Source of the DNA: Podospora bellae-mahoneyi
Lineage: Eukaryota > Ascomycota > Sordariomycetes > Sordariales > Podosporaceae
Assembly (NCBI RefSeq): GCF_035222275.1
Contig: NC_085884.1
Location: forward strand, 3,100,001 to 3,164,000
Direction: 5' to 3'
DNA: 64,000 bases
Shown here: one piece after another, positions 11,808 through 23,749 of the stretch
How positions within the stretch are numbered: position 1 is the stretch's first letter
Layout of the letters: each line of letters starts with the position of its first letter
Translations under genes and position numbers: made by a program
The notes under the pieces: generated by a model
What the model saw: the letters and a program-made list of their open reading frames with translations, nothing else
Database searches by the model: none
What the model was told of the DNA's origin: nothing

Positions 11808-13248
11808 GGTGACTTTGGATACTGCTATTATTCTGGTTGGGAATGTGTTGAAGGAGGTTTGGAAGCTGATTGGAGATACGAACGCGAGAATGAGTTTGGG
11901 TTTTGGGAGAAAGGTCTTGCTTTTTATAATTGATGGTATATGCCTGCTCGGGCGTCATTAGGGTGCTGGGTTGTCTTTTTGTCTGTGGCTCTGATAAGGC
12001 GTTGATGCCCGCCCTCGGGCGAGGCGAGCGGCGCTTGCCGTTTGGGGAAAGAGGCATGACCATCATGTTGTTGGTGCTACGGAAGCCGGGCACGGAGAAG
12101 GTGCACTTTTGTAATTCATTGGGTGAGATTGTCCTGGTGGCTGGAGCATTGAGGCTTCTGCGGTTCAGAAGAAAGAGGGAAACTTTGAGCAGAAAGATGA
12201 TCGAAGCGGAAATCCCGAGCCCATTGTCGGATCCACTTCCTTAGGCGTAGCATAGTCTGTATAGGTGAGCACCTTACCATTTGACCAAGCAGCCGTTGGG
12301 TGGTTTCGATGTCTGCTCCTGCCGACACTCAGCCCTTGTGCGTTGCTCGTGCCTGTTGCTCTGGGAGGGCTGGTGCGAGCGGCTCATGGTACAGCAGACG
12401 AACGCGATGTGAACTATGGGCGTTGAGGCACATAACAGCTGCCGACGAACGAAACTACGTGGGGTTTAATTTTGCGTTCTCATTAGAGAGCTAGAAGTCT
12501 CAAGACATTCCGCAGAGTTGCAATTCTTACCTTCTCAGTCTTGAATCCAGAACCCCGCACTACGACCCAACAACAGACGCCCCGTTCCGATACCAAGAAC
12601 GGCTAATATAACGTCAGTATGACAAGGCTGATTGCCGAGACTCTTTTTTTCCACGACAAAGACGTCTGCGTTGAATGCCGAGGAGAACATGTGGTTAAGA
12701 TGCTGTGTAACAAGCCACATGTGGGCTTCGTTGGAGGGCACAGGGTCGGGTAGCTCAAAAGGAAGAGATGAGTAAGCGTCTACCACACCACCCAGGTGAG
12801 GGGCTATTTATTTGTTGATGGGGAATGCGTTCGGGGCATTGAGGCCCGGAATCGGATAGATTTCCTGAGGGGGAGAGAGTTTGGTACGGGGAGGGGGAGG
12901 TCTGATAGGTTGAGCCGCGTTGGAAGGCATGTGGTGAAGGGGTTCAGCCATGTCAGATTTTCTGTGTGGATGGAGGAGAAGGCTTGAGCTGTGAGATACT
13001 ACCCATTAGTTTTGTGGCGGACCAACAGACGGGACTATCGCTTTGTGCATGATGGCTTTTAGTTGATGTTGGTAGTAGCTACTACATGTGATTCCAATCT
13101 CCATGTCAGATACTAACTAGCCACCCGTGCATGGACATAAATTGGTCTTTTCATCCATCCCCTCTCTTAGCCGCCCCCTCTTGTTTACTTCTCACTTCCT
13201 GTCTTCACATCCCCTCCGCAGCAAAAGACGCCCCACCCGGTGACCATC
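11808..13248. other. Intergenic region with weak reading frames
   Basis: No supportable gene. A minus-strand frame at 12535-12786 has plausible composition (SSLPFELPDPVPSNEAHMW) but starts at GTG and lacks clear exon partners. It could be an exon of an undetected gene. The 120 bases before 13249 are pyrimidine-rich and probably form the leader of the DUF1996 gene. Confidence 0.4.
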
Positions 13249-14632
13249 ATGAACCACCTCCTATCCCTCTCCCTCCTGGGAGTAGCAGCCCTCTCCAACC
13301 CCCTCCCCCAACCCGGACCAAACCCCAACGACCCCAATGACCCCTTCCCCCCCCTACCCCCCGACCTCACCTTCGACGACATCGCCGAGTTCCCCACCTT
13401 CAACGGCACAGGCGCAACAATGCTCCGCTTCGGCTGCCACCAGCTCGTAATCGACCGTATCGACCCCCTCGTCAACCCCCGCGCCGTCCCCTCCCCCCAC
13501 CAGCACCAAATCGTCGGCGGCGACGCCTTCGACGCCTACATGCCCCTCAAGGACATCGCCAAACGCTCCTCCTGCACCGGCTGCTCGTACAGCGACGACT
13601 TTAGCAACTACTGGACCTCCAACTTGTACTTCAGAGCACGGAATGGTAGTTACAAACGAGTCAAACAGATTCCGAATAACCTGCAGTTTAACGATACCTT
13701 TGCCACGCAGACGGAGGGGGGGTTGACGGCGTATTATGTCAGTCCTGGGCAGGGGGAGCAGGGGGTGAAGGCTTTCAAGCCGGGGTTTAGGATGTTTTTT
13801 GGGGATGCGGCGTTGAGGGCGAGGCCGACGACGGGGTTCAATTTGAGCAGGCAGACTTGTTTCAGGTGTTACACCGGGCCGGGGTTTGAGGGGGATAATC
13901 TGCCTCCGTGTCAGGATCCGGCGGTGGATAGTTGGGGGTTGCCGCAGAGGAAGTGTTTTGGGATTAGGTGAGCGGTTTTGTTTTGGTGAGATGGAAGAGA
14001 AAAGTTTGCTGATGATTGTTGCTGGGACTAGGAGCAATATCCTGTTTCCGACGTGAGTCCTCTTTCCACGCCCTTTGATACTCTTGCCTGCTTCGGCGGC
14101 GTCGGCGACTAACAAGACCAAAGCTGCTGGGACGGCGTCACACTCGACACCCCCGACCACAAATCCCACGTCGCCTACCCCCTCGAGGGACCCCAACCAT
14201 TCAGCGCCTTCCGCACCGCCGAAGCCTGTCCTCCTTCTCACCCGGTTAAGATCCCTCAGGTCATGTTGGAGATCGTCTGGGACACCACCCCCTTCAACGA
14301 CCCTGAGCTCTGGCCTGCCGACGGTTCTCAGCCGTTTGTCTTGTCGACTGGTGACCGCTCGGGCTACAGCCAACACGCGGATTACGTCTTTGGGTGGAAG
14401 GGACAGGAGCTGCAAAAGGCGATGAATGCCGGCTGTGCGGCAGCGAATTGTCCCGGGATCAAGGTGCAGAGTTTGAAGAAGGCCAACAAGTGCAAGGTGA
14501 AGCCGTTAGTGAAGGAGAAGTCCGAGGGGTGTAAGTTTTGTTTCTTAGACACTGTGTATGACGTGACGTGGGAGCTGACAAGACTGGACGATAGGGTTGA
14601 GTGCGTTGCCTGGTGGGATTCAGGCTCAGTGA
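13249..14632 (+). CDS. Secreted DUF1996-domain protein
   Basis: Exons 13249-13967, 14032-14052, 14124-14530 and 14595-14632 give 394 residues. All splice sites are canonical (GTGAGC, GTGAGT, GTAAGT donors) and phases agree; the second exon is only 21 nt. The signal peptide is MNHLLSLSLLGVAALS, so the protein is secreted or wall-associated. The DUF1996 core is clear: FGCHQLVIDRIDPLVNPRA, then PSPHQHQIVGGDAFD, the Cys-rich SSCTGCSYSDDFSNYW, and CFGIRSNILFPTCWDG joined across introns 1 and 2. DTPDHKSHVAYP and CPPSHPVKIPQVMLEIVWDT follow. No WSC or carbohydrate-binding module follows. Biochemical function of the domain is unknown; its conserved His and Cys residues suggest metal binding or an enzyme. 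The first exon is C-biased and the later part G-biased at third codon positions. Confidence 0.93.
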
Positions 14633-17600
14633 GATGTAGTGACCATCTGAGTTTATGTGACCGGGGAGAAGAAAGCTCACCCATAGTTTCAAGACTTTGC
14701 ATCACCCATTGGTGGCTGGATTGCGTGGATGTGAAGATGTGTGAATGACTGGAGCAATGCTCCCCAGTCCCAGTCTTCCTCGGCCAGAAGAGGTACCTAT
14801 GGAGCGGTCCCCTCCACACTTGCCTGGACCGAGCGCTACCTCGATTGCAACCACCCCACACACACTAACATATAGACAACCATTCTACCTCCGAACGCCC
14901 ACAGCTCATGGTTACATGTCAGGATTCTACCCGCATCCGATAGCTATGCCAGGCCAGGGCTCCAAGAGCCAAACACTCAGCTGAGGAACATTCAGGTGAG
15001 TTAAAGCCCATCACTAACTCGAGGAACCTCCTTCGCTACACACACCCATTTCAAAGCCACCACGTGCATTTGCCGTGCCCTTACTCCAGACCAACCGGAC
15101 TCTGCCAGCCTCGTTCTCAAGAAACTCACGGATGCAGGGCCAAGATGGATCGTGAAAGGCCGGAACGAATATCGGAGCTCACCCCGTCCCATAGCTATAA
15201 GCCAATTGTTACTTGTCTGATGAAGGGGCACGTAGATATATATAACTCGCCCCCATCTTGGCACTATGAAGTCATCATGACACCCAAAACTTGATGCCTG
15301 GGCGATGGATAGGATCTCGGTTAAGATTTGGGATCGATCCACTTGATTGGTATCCAAGTACCTGACCAAACACCAAGGGGACTTGTTAAGATATCCACTC
15401 TTTTTGAGATGGTGGAATGGAAGGATCATTTCCTCCGGTGTCCGAAAGCACGCGGGGGAATCATCGTCCCATGTGGTTCCTGGATTTGATCAGTGTTTCA
15501 CTTCATCGATGTTTCCACTTTTCTTGCTTTGCCCTTGAACCCTGAAGTGCGCTATCCGAATCGCTCATGTTGAACACCACGGGAAAGGAAGGATGGGATT
15601 CATTGGAAAGCTGGTTTGTTGCATCCATCCTCCTGACTTTTGATGAGGGGGGGTGGTGGAGGGGGGGGAATACGACGGCGAGTCGGCAATTGGCTCTCCT
15701 CACCGCTTCCCTCTTTTCGGATATCTTCGTTTCCGTCAGGCCTCACCACTGCTACCCTGTGCGTGCGGATCCGATGTTGCGAGCGAGCAAAGAATCCCCC
15801 TCCCTCGGTGGACTACAAGGCACCTATCACGGATATCTTTATGGCAGCTGGGGGGTGTTTTTGTCAGAGGCCAGCTGATGTGCTGCAAAGGAGGGTCTTG
15901 GGTGTCATTCTCGGCTGTACGGCTGGTGCTGGGACCAGGCTTGCTGCCCTGGGCTTGCTGGCCACACACACGGCTTCCCGTCGTTGCATCACGCACGCCC
16001 TGCTTCCACCACTGCACTGCGAGGCCCGCCCTCCGAGACGCAAGCAACACTTGCACTGCAGGGCGGGCATAGCCGCTCTCGTGTCGATGTATCTCATACT
16101 TCGTACGGAGTATGCACCGGCGTTTATCCGGCTGATCAACTGCCCTTCTTGTCCTTCGAAACCTATGCCCTGTTTTCGCTTCCGCGACTTTTCTTCTTCC
16201 ATGTCAATCGCTCGTTGGTCGCGGCTGCTCAGGCCAACTACCCGATGGATGCAATGTCATGCATCTATTACACTACACCGGTCAGCGATGACGGTGTGTG
16301 TGATGAAAGCATCCGGTACAGTGTCGAGAGTGTTGAAAAGCGCAATGCGGGTGGAGGCAACCGAGATGTAACTAATAAACGGAGTGAGCCGACAATGACG
16401 ACGCCACAGCTGCGGGCTCCGCACTGGCGTTTGGTGCGCGGCACCCACCCGGCCTCCCGGTTTTGGGGGGGAGAGGAAGGGGGACAGGCAGGTAAGGAAA
16501 CCCCACCCAAAGCTTATTAACACCACTAAGTTAATTTGCTTGGGGCTAGCCAGGTACACTGCAACTACCTTAGTCAGGGGAAGGAAAGTGGAAGAACAAG
16601 TGTTTTTGTTTTGCGCGCAAAAATAGAAAAAAGTAACACGGAAGTGAAAATATACACTCTACATACGTGGGGGTAGCGTCGTGGCCAAGAAGAGAACAAC
16701 ACAATGCGAAACAAACACAAACACTCCCCCAGGTGGTGCGCGCAACAATGCCCTGGGAGGGATTAGGGTGATGAGTAATCCAAGCCTGTGTGTGATCTGC
16801 TAGTCGCCGCCGGCAGCCCACGCCGGGCCAATCCCCACTACTGCCGGGTCGGGATTCTTCGAGCCCAGGGGGCGGGGGACTGGCCGCCGGGGACCCGGAA
16901 CCTCTCTGGAGAGGTCACGGATCGCCCGGACCGGTGTATGCGCTGCGAATTACCTCAAAACACACATTTTCTTATTTTCCTCTCACTCACCCACTTGTCA
17001 CCACCAGCCCTCCATCCCCCCTCCCTCGCATACACTACCACTACACCATTCAGACTATTCAACGGCGAACAGCCATCTTGGCCGATGCCCTGATTGATCA
17101 GGTACGTTAGCTCGGAACAGCCTAGTATGCGAGTCTAGCGCGCGTAATCCCGCAGAGCAACTGGGACCATTCTGGGCTGCAGCAGTGCAGCAGAGCTCAC
17201 CCGCCCCCCCTGAGGTGTGCTGCCCGCTGCCACTGCTGCTGCCTGTGTGTGCTGAGGGCACCACCCCAACAGCAACCGGGATGGCTCCGCGGTCCAATGG
17301 CGGAGGACGGGACCTGGAGGTGTCGGTTCGTTCGGTGAGGAGTCCGCCCTTTTTTCTTTTCTTCGATTCCCAACTCCCAGCGGTTGTCGGTGGAGGGGTG
17401 GCTTGGGGCCAGACCAGAACAAGGCAGGAGCCGACCACTGAGAACTGATAGTCACATCTCAGATTTCTTCCTCCAGAGGGGCAGCACCAACAGTGATGGA
17501 TGACCTGCACAGTCCCCACCATTGGTTGGTTGTGTCAGCCAGCCGGGGTTCCACTCTGATGCCACTGTTCCTGGGACTCCCCCCGGCGTATGCAGGGCTA

Positions 17601-18922
17601 CGAACATGGCGTGTGCACACGGGGAACTGACCCAGGTCTCCCGGGGGCTTGGTCACACGACGGCCTGATGTCCTCTTTTGGTGGCCCTCTCACGTCTCTG
17701 CTGCCTCTGTCGCCTCTGGAGCAAATTCCGAACCCCCTGACAGACACTACAGCATACAGCACGGCACTAGACCTCTTGGGCTCCATTTCCCGCTCGAGGT
17801 CCTTGCTTCTGTTCAGATTCGCTGATCCGATTTTCTCTCTTGTTCACGAGCACCGAGCACCAGGTGGTCCCTGCGTGTCATATTAGGTGGGTGAATGGTT
17901 GATGGAGGGGGAGGGGTGTGCACAAGAACGAACCCACTGCCCTGGCTCGCCCCCCGCTGACGGATTGCTTGGGCTGAGCCGGGACAGGGGTTGCAGAGAG
18001 GCGCAACGAGAAAATTGAACAAAATGGGCTCAGGGACCCAGATCATGAAATTCGCTGATCTGCTCTGCTTGCCGTCTGTCCCTCGCCCGGGATGTCTTAA
18101 ATACCACGGGGCGGAGCCAATTCCGTCATGAGTGTGTCTCTCGTCTGCTACCAAGAAGAACTCGCCAACTTTCATCCCGAGCCGTGCCGGTGCTGTCGTT
18201 GTTGCTGCTGTCGGCCATGGCGATGAACCACGACCATGACCAGCATCGCATCAACCCTCCTCACCGCCTGTGCTCCGAATCAACACGTCCCGGCCCCGTA
18301 CCTGTCCAGCAACACATCCAACTCCTCCAGCACCACCGCCACCACCACTGCAGCTGGAACCAACCCAACACGCACACGCTTCCATAAAAGACTTTAATCC
18401 GCGAAAAGCTGCCACACCACACCTGAGACAACCGAATTGCTTTTTTCCCTCTCTGCTCCCACTCACTGGCTTCTGGGTGTCCGGGGAAGCCCTCCACGTC
18501 ATCCGCCGGGCCGGCCCCCTCCCCCCCCCCCCTCTCCCTTGGGTTGCTCCTCGGGATCTGGATCAGGAACTTGAGACTCCTCGCATCTTCTCATCGAAGC
18601 CGGTGAAAGAGCAATTGAAGCCGGCCACCTGGCAGCAATCACCTGCCTAGATAGCATAGAGCCTCTTTGTCCACCGACTCCCGATACCGTCAGCTGGCCT
18701 CTCTGTCTGCAGTATCCCCGAGTATAAGATCCCGGCCACTTGGCACCTTTGCACACTCACCCCCTCCCGCAACAACAACCACCAGCCTACCATTTCATGA
18801 TCCCCTACTCTGGTCATATCGAGGAAAAGACCTCGCTCCGTTGGCGACAACACTTTCGATACACCAGCAACCCTTACGCGGCTTCTCGGTCCGATATCTC
18901 ACCCCACAACACCGACGCAGCC
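14633..18922. other. 4.3-kb region without a supportable gene
   Basis: Many frames of 60-240 codons overlap in several phases on both strands, and none has a domain, signal peptide or consistent exon structure. An imperfect 20-bp palindrome (ATACTTCGTACGGAGTAT at its core) lies near 16099-16118. Pyrimidine-rich tracts occur before 17040 and 18780. The final part is probably leader of the acetyltransferase gene, in which an in-frame ATG at 18797 is an alternative start. Long non-coding transcripts cannot be excluded. Confidence 0.45.
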
Positions 18923-20428
18923 ATGAGTGACCAACCCTTCCCGACTGCCACCTTCAAGCAGCAGTACCACGGCATTGAGGTCTCCTTCCCCGCAGGACAA
19001 GGCGACTTCCGCAGCGTGCGCAACTCGTGTGCAGCAGCATGCCGTGCATTCAACAGCACACCAGAGGATGCCGACGTAAAAGTCCGCGGCGAGAAGTGGC
19101 TCGAGTACGTGTTATGTTTCTTGTTCTCCGATCGGTCCCGGCCGAGTACCTCGGAGTTTGTCTTATGTGCCCTGTGTTTCGACGGCTAACAAACGTTTTT
19201 TTTTTGTTTTGTTTCTTGTAGCATTGTCAAGCCCAACCGTCCTAAGAAGGCTGATGGTACTTCGGCAGAGGAGGGCACCATGGTCACCCACGACCAGGCC
19301 ATCACCAACCCTACCCTCAAGGCCACCATCCCGTTTGTCAAGCCTCCTCTCTGGGTTGACTACGGTACTCGTCTCAAGGTGGCGAGCACCACCTTCATCA
19401 ACCGCAACTGCGTGATCCTCGACACGCCCGTGGCTGACTTGATCATTGGGGAACGCTGCAACATTGGCACCAATTGCACCATTGTCTGCGTTGGTCGTAA
19501 GTTTTCTCTCTTCCCCCTTCTCTCTCCCTCCCCGGTCTCGTTTCTTTTCTTTCTCCCTGTGTGGTGTGTTCAGCTCAGCCTGCTCCCCCCCGCCTCCCTT
19601 CTCATGTCTCGGAATCATCCGGTCCGGGCAAACGGGAGCTGTTCCCGAGGATCAAGGTTGCGGGACCTTTTGTCTCGCACTGCTGCAGATGCATCCCAAT
19701 GGGGAAGTCGATGACCAACAAGACATGACACTAACACACAACAACAGACCCAGTCAGCCTGGAAGGGCGAAGGACGACCAAGCTGAGCACCGGTGCTCCC
19801 GTCACGATTGGCAACGATGTTTGGATCGGCGCCAACGTCACCATCCTGTGAGTTCTTTTTTTTTTTCTTTTTTTTGGGGGGGGGGGGTTCTTTTCATGAT
19901 ACACCTCTCAGATATGATTGGTCAGATAAATTCCCTCCCCCCCCCCGGTTACCTGATGCTTTTTGCTGACCATGCAGACCGGGTGTCTCGATTGGAAACG
20001 GCGCAGTCATTGGCGCCGGCACGGTAGTAAACTGCAACATCCCACCCATGACCCTCGCCGTCGGGTCACCTGTCCGGCTGGTCAAGGCGCTGGCCCTCAA
20101 CGAGGACAAGCCAGCCGTTTTGATCAAGACACTCGACGAGTCAAAGGAGCTGACCAACTCGTTACCCATGGAGCACTGGGACGGGACCGACGCTGCCTTT
20201 CGCGCCGCCCAGGCCGCGCAGCTCGCGCAAAAGAGCAACCGGCGGGGGGGCAGCGAGCACCAGCGCGTGGAGGAGCAGCAGCGGGAGCGGCTCAGAAAGT
20301 CGGAGATTGTCGTCATTGCGGCTGTCACGACGGTGGTGCTCGCGCTGCTGATGCTGTTCAGCTTGTTCTTCTTTGCGGGGCTGTATCTGGGGGAGAGCAG
20401 GGGCTGTTTGAGGAGCTCCGATCTTTGA
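18923..20428 (+). CDS. Hexapeptide-repeat (maltose/galactoside O-acetyltransferase-like) protein with a C-terminal membrane anchor
   Basis: Exons 18923-19104, 19222-19496, 19748-19847 and 19978-20428 encode 335 residues; phases agree at all three introns. The N terminus resembles a Mac (maltose acetyltransferase) helical region (residues 1-60). A left-handed beta-helix of hexapeptide repeats follows: VADLIIGERCNIGTNCTIVC, the conserved HPVSLEGRR with the likely catalytic His formed across intron 2, then VTIGNDVWIGANVTILPGVSIG, IGAGTVV and VGSPVRLVK. The family transfers acetyl from acetyl-CoA to a sugar hydroxyl; the substrate here is unknown. Unlike bacterial LacA/Maa, it continues through a Gln/Arg-rich segment into a hydrophobic helix at about 296-323 (IVVIAAVTTVVLALLMLF), predicting a tail-anchored protein. 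Intron 2 is 251 nt, long for this window. The start at 18923 is preferred for its CAGCCATGA context; ATG 18797 would add 42 residues. Confidence 0.92.
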
Positions 20429-20649
20429 TGACACACCTCACCTAACCCAGCAAACAAACCTGACACGCTACACCAAACAAACAAACCCACCACACGGCCG
20501 GCTCTTGTCGTGGGCAACAAGGACAACAAGAAATTATACACATCGGAAGGGAATAAAGCCAATACTTAATAGAGGAGGATTCACACCAACAACGCCGACT
20601 CGACAAAAGGGACCCACAGAACAAACGAGCAACACCAAACACGCATTGT

Positions 20650-20685
<36 letters not shown>

Positions 20686-21328
20686 AACAACAACAACAAC
20701 AGGAAGCAAGCAACAACCATATTTCTTTCTTTTCCTTTTCTTTTCACGGGATACCCTCACTTCTTTCTCAGGGCAAAGGGTAGCGGGAGGGGGCAAATCA
20801 ACAGAGGTTTTTTTCCAGGACTCGGTTGGGAAACGGGGGGTTGGGGGTGGGGCGAATGGAAACGGGCAAACAAACATGGGTCGAAAAACAAACAGGGGGA
20901 TTTCATTTCTGGTCGGGGGGTGGGGGAAAGGGAAAGGGGACGGGGAAGGGGATTAAAAAGGCGTGTGTGTGTGTGCGTGTTGTGTCGTTGTGGCCTTTGC
21001 ACAAAACCCCCCAACTTTTGCTTTTTATAGTAGGTACCTGGTACGGGCATGACACAAGGTCTTTAAGGTAGCGTTGATATTTTTTTCGGGCTCTGATTTT
21101 GCCACGTTTTAGCGTTTCGGTTTTTGCTGAATATATATACCCCCGGCTTTTTCTGAGCAACACTCTGTCTACACCACACACATGGCACCATGCAATATGT
21201 GAATCACAATTCAGCTCGTTGGGGGATGGATGTACAAAAACTCCCAGGTTGGCGGCAAGCCACAACCTCTACTCTATTCATCAAAAAACAAAACACCAAA
21301 CATAACTTTATCCACCAGGGAAGCCCTC
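20429..21328. other. Intergenic region with a CAA microsatellite
   Basis: No gene. This is the 3' side of both the acetyltransferase and the phosphoketolase genes, which converge here. It holds a CAA tract, G-rich runs near 20826-20950 and a short GT repeat (about 20961-20976). Confidence 0.5.
20649..20702 (+). repeat. (CAA)n microsatellite
   Basis: About 54 bases of CAA units interrupted once by an AAT unit near 20684. It lies between two convergent genes in 3' flanking DNA, so no coding effect is expected. Confidence 0.95.
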
Positions 21329-23749
21329 CTACTCAAACTTGGCAACCTCATACATATCGTCCGGATCCTTCCCCTCCCTCTCAACAAACCCCCTCACCTC
21401 CCCAATCCTCTTCTCAATCTCCCCCAACACCTCCTCCCTGTTATCCCCCTCCCTCACCCCCTCCACCACCGCCCACCTAGCAACATCAAACCTACTGACC
21501 CCATTCAACAACATCATATTAAACGGCGTCGTCGTCGTCCCCTCCTCCCTATACCCCTCAACCTTCATCCTCCCCACCCCCTCTCGTCCAAACAACAACC
21601 CCTGCAGCTCAGTCGGATACCCATGATAGTTAAACAACACCGGCCTCTCCCGCGTAAACAACTCCAAAAACCTCTCCTTGCTCAACGCATGAGGGTGCCT
21701 GCTCACGGGAGCAAGAATCATAAGGTCAGTAACATTCACCACTCTGACCTTCAACGCCGGACAAATCTCCCGGAGCAGTTCCGCCGCCTTGACAACCTCA
21801 AACGTGACCTCCACCCCGATGCCCACCAAGACAACATCCGGCTCCTCGTTCGGCCCGAGAGGGGTCGAGGCAAATTGCCAGATGCTCGCGCCTTGCCTGC
21901 AGTGTTCGGCCGCTTCTTCTGCAGAGAGGTACACAGCAGTAGGCTGCTTGGACCCGATGATAAGATTCGTATAATTCCTTGACCCGAGGCAGTGGTGAAC
22001 AGTCGACAAAAAACAATTGGCGTCGGGAGGAAGATAAACCCTCGCAGCCTCAGCCTTGAGGTTAAGAACCGCACCAATGAAGCTAGGGTTCTGATGAGAA
22101 AACCCATTGTGCTCCTGCCGAGCCCAAGTGCTGGTTTCAATGTAGTTGATCGACGCCAAATCCCCCCTCCAGGGAACTTCCCGGGCGATCTTGACAAACT
22201 TGGAGTACTGCACCATCATGGTGTGGACAATACCCAAAAAGGACTCATAACTAGGAAAGATGGCAGTCCTCCCAGTCAGAGTATACCCCTGCATGAAAGC
22301 CTGGCAGTCATGCTCCGACAGCACCTCGATCACCCTCCCCCCGTTCCCCCTTGAATACTCATCCCACTGAAAGTTCCTCTGCGTGTGATCCAGTATCGCA
22401 TCCAGCTTGTTGCTCTCCAGCTCATCCGGCGAAAACAACCTTATGCTCTTCGGATTGTCCCGAAACACCCTGTCCAAAAACTTGCCCGTAACCTTCATGC
22501 AGCTCTGATCAGTCCCCTTTTCCACCGTAAACTCCCTCCAATCAACCCTCTTCAACCCCTCATAGGCATCATACGTCAGCCTATTCTGCCCCAACCTCCT
22601 CTCCCTCTCCCGCGGTAAAATCCTCGTCACCTCCTCCGTCGGCCTTCCGTCCTTAACCAGCTCCCCAATCCGATAACTCTCAAGCCACTTCCCCAACTCC
22701 CCCAGCTGTCCATCCTCCTCCCCCGCCTTGGGAAGCGGCACTTGATGCGAGTGAAAACTCCCCTCAATAATCTTCCCATCCACCTCCCTCGGCCCCGTCC
22801 ACCCCTTCGGCGTCCTCAGCACAATCATCGGCCACCTCGGCTTAACCACTGCCCTCCCCTCCCTCGCCGCCTTCTGTATCTTCCTGATCTCCCCCAAAGC
22901 CCAGTCCAACCCCCCCTGCAACTCCTCATCCACCCGTTCCAAATCCTCCACCACCAAAACCTGATACCCATACCCACTAAACAAAGCCACAATCTCCTTG
23001 TCATCCATACACCCAAAAATAGTCCTCTCGCTAATCTTGAACCCGTTGACATGCAGTATCGGGATCACCGCCCCCGACTCCTTCGGGTCCAAGAATTTGA
23101 TCGCATGCCACGCCGTAGCCGTCGGTCCCGTCTCCGCTTCTCCATCACCAACCACTACCGTGACGACCAAATCAGGCTTGTCCATGACAGCACCAAACGC
23201 CGCCCCCAGCGCATACCCCAACTCCCCCCCCTCATGAATAGCACCCGGAGTCTCGGCATTGATATGACTCGGAAACCCCCCCGGCACAGAAAATCTCGTC
23301 ACCAGGTTATGAAACCCGCTTTCCGTGAGATCATACTCCCCGGGGTAAAACCTCTCCAGTGACCCCTCAAGCCATAAAGCAGCCAGCGCAGCGGGAGCGC
23401 CGTGACCGGGACCGATGATGAAAATCATTTCTAGGTCGGGGTTGTTTCGCAAAAGAAGGTTGAGGTGGGAATACACAAGGACGAGGCCAGGGCAGGTGCC
23501 CCAGTGCCCGAGGAGACGGGGCTTGATGTCGTTGTGGGAGAGGGGGTTTTGCAGCAGAGTGTTGGAGCGGAGGAAGATCATGGATGCGGCGAGGTAGTTT
23601 GCTGCTCGCTGGAAGGCTTTGAGGGAGGCGAGGTCGGTGGGGGGGAGGGGTTTGGGAGGGAGGGTGACAGATAGATCGTGGAGGATGCTGTCTGGGAGGG
23701 AGGAGGGGAGGGCGGGGGGGTTGGGGATGGGGATTTCGGATTGGGGCAT
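21329..23749 (-). CDS. xfp: Xylulose-5-phosphate/fructose-6-phosphate phosphoketolase
   Basis: Single exon of 806 residues, the usual full length. The enzyme splits xylulose 5-phosphate (and often fructose 6-phosphate) with phosphate to acetyl phosphate plus glyceraldehyde 3-phosphate or erythrose 4-phosphate, using thiamine diphosphate and Mg2+. The N-terminal domain shows GHWGTCPGL (81-89), GPGHGAPA (113-120), ETPGAIHEGGELGYAL (166-181) and the ThDP motif VGDGEAETGPTATAWH (200-215), then HVNGFKISERTIFG (233-246). Middle and C-terminal domains follow (FSPDELESNKL, EGYREEGTTTTPFNM). No signal peptide or targeting sequence is evident, so it is probably cytosolic. In fungi the acetyl phosphate is thought to feed acetate kinase, which is not in this window. 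A zinc-cluster regulator lies 491 bp upstream on the same strand; a regulatory link is only a guess. Confidence 0.97.
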   Translation of the reverse strand: MPQSEIPIPNPPALPSSLPDSILHDLSVTLPPKPLPPTDLASLKAFQRAANYLAASMIFLRSNTLLQNPLSHNDIKPRLLGHWGTCPGLVLVYSHLNLLLRNNPDLEMIFIIGPGHGAPAALAALWLEGSLERFYPGEYDLTESGFHNLVTRFSVPGGFPSHINAETPGAIHEGGELGYALGAAFGAVMDKPDLVVTVVVGDGEAETGPTATAWHAIKFLDPKESGAVIPILHVNGFKISERTIFGCMDDKEIVALFSGYGYQVLVVEDLERVDEELQGGLDWALGEIRKIQKAAREGRAVVKPRWPMIVLRTPKGWTGPREVDGKIIEGSFHSHQVPLPKAGEEDGQLGELGKWLESYRIGELVKDGRPTEEVTRILPRERERRLGQNRLTYDAYEGLKRVDWREFTVEKGTDQSCMKVTGKFLDRVFRDNPKSIRLFSPDELESNKLDAILDHTQRNFQWDEYSRGNGGRVIEVLSEHDCQAFMQGYTLTGRTAIFPSYESFLGIVHTMMVQYSKFVKIAREVPWRGDLASINYIETSTWARQEHNGFSHQNPSFIGAVLNLKAEAARVYLPPDANCFLSTVHHCLGSRNYTNLIIGSKQPTAVYLSAEEAAEHCRQGASIWQFASTPLGPNEEPDVVLVGIGVEVTFEVVKAAELLREICPALKVRVVNVTDLMILAPVSRHPHALSKERFLELFTRERPVLFNYHGYPTELQGLLFGREGVGRMKVEGYREEGTTTTPFNMMLLNGVSRFDVARWAVVEGVREGDNREEVLGEIEKRIGEVRGFVEREGKDPDDMYEVAKFE

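Noticed and set aside
12535-12786. Minus-strand frame SSLPFELPDPVPSNEAHMW...
   Set aside because: Starts at GTG, is short, and I could not connect it to other exons; kept only as a remark in the intergenic entry.
15640-16371. 243-codon plus-strand frame
   Set aside because: Overlaps other frames of similar length on both strands, has Arg/Ser/Cys-rich random composition and no family features.
19848-19977. Poly-T, poly-G and poly-C runs as a possible regulatory element
   Set aside because: They lie within intron 3 of the acetyltransferase gene and are simple homopolymers.
20649-20702. Regular repeat considered as a CRISPR-like array
   Set aside because: It is a simple CAA microsatellite without spacers, and the genome is fungal.
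22742-23362. 206-codon plus-strand frame
   Set aside because: Antisense to the phosphoketolase gene; its Pro/Arg/His-rich composition is the usual shadow of GC-rich coding DNA.
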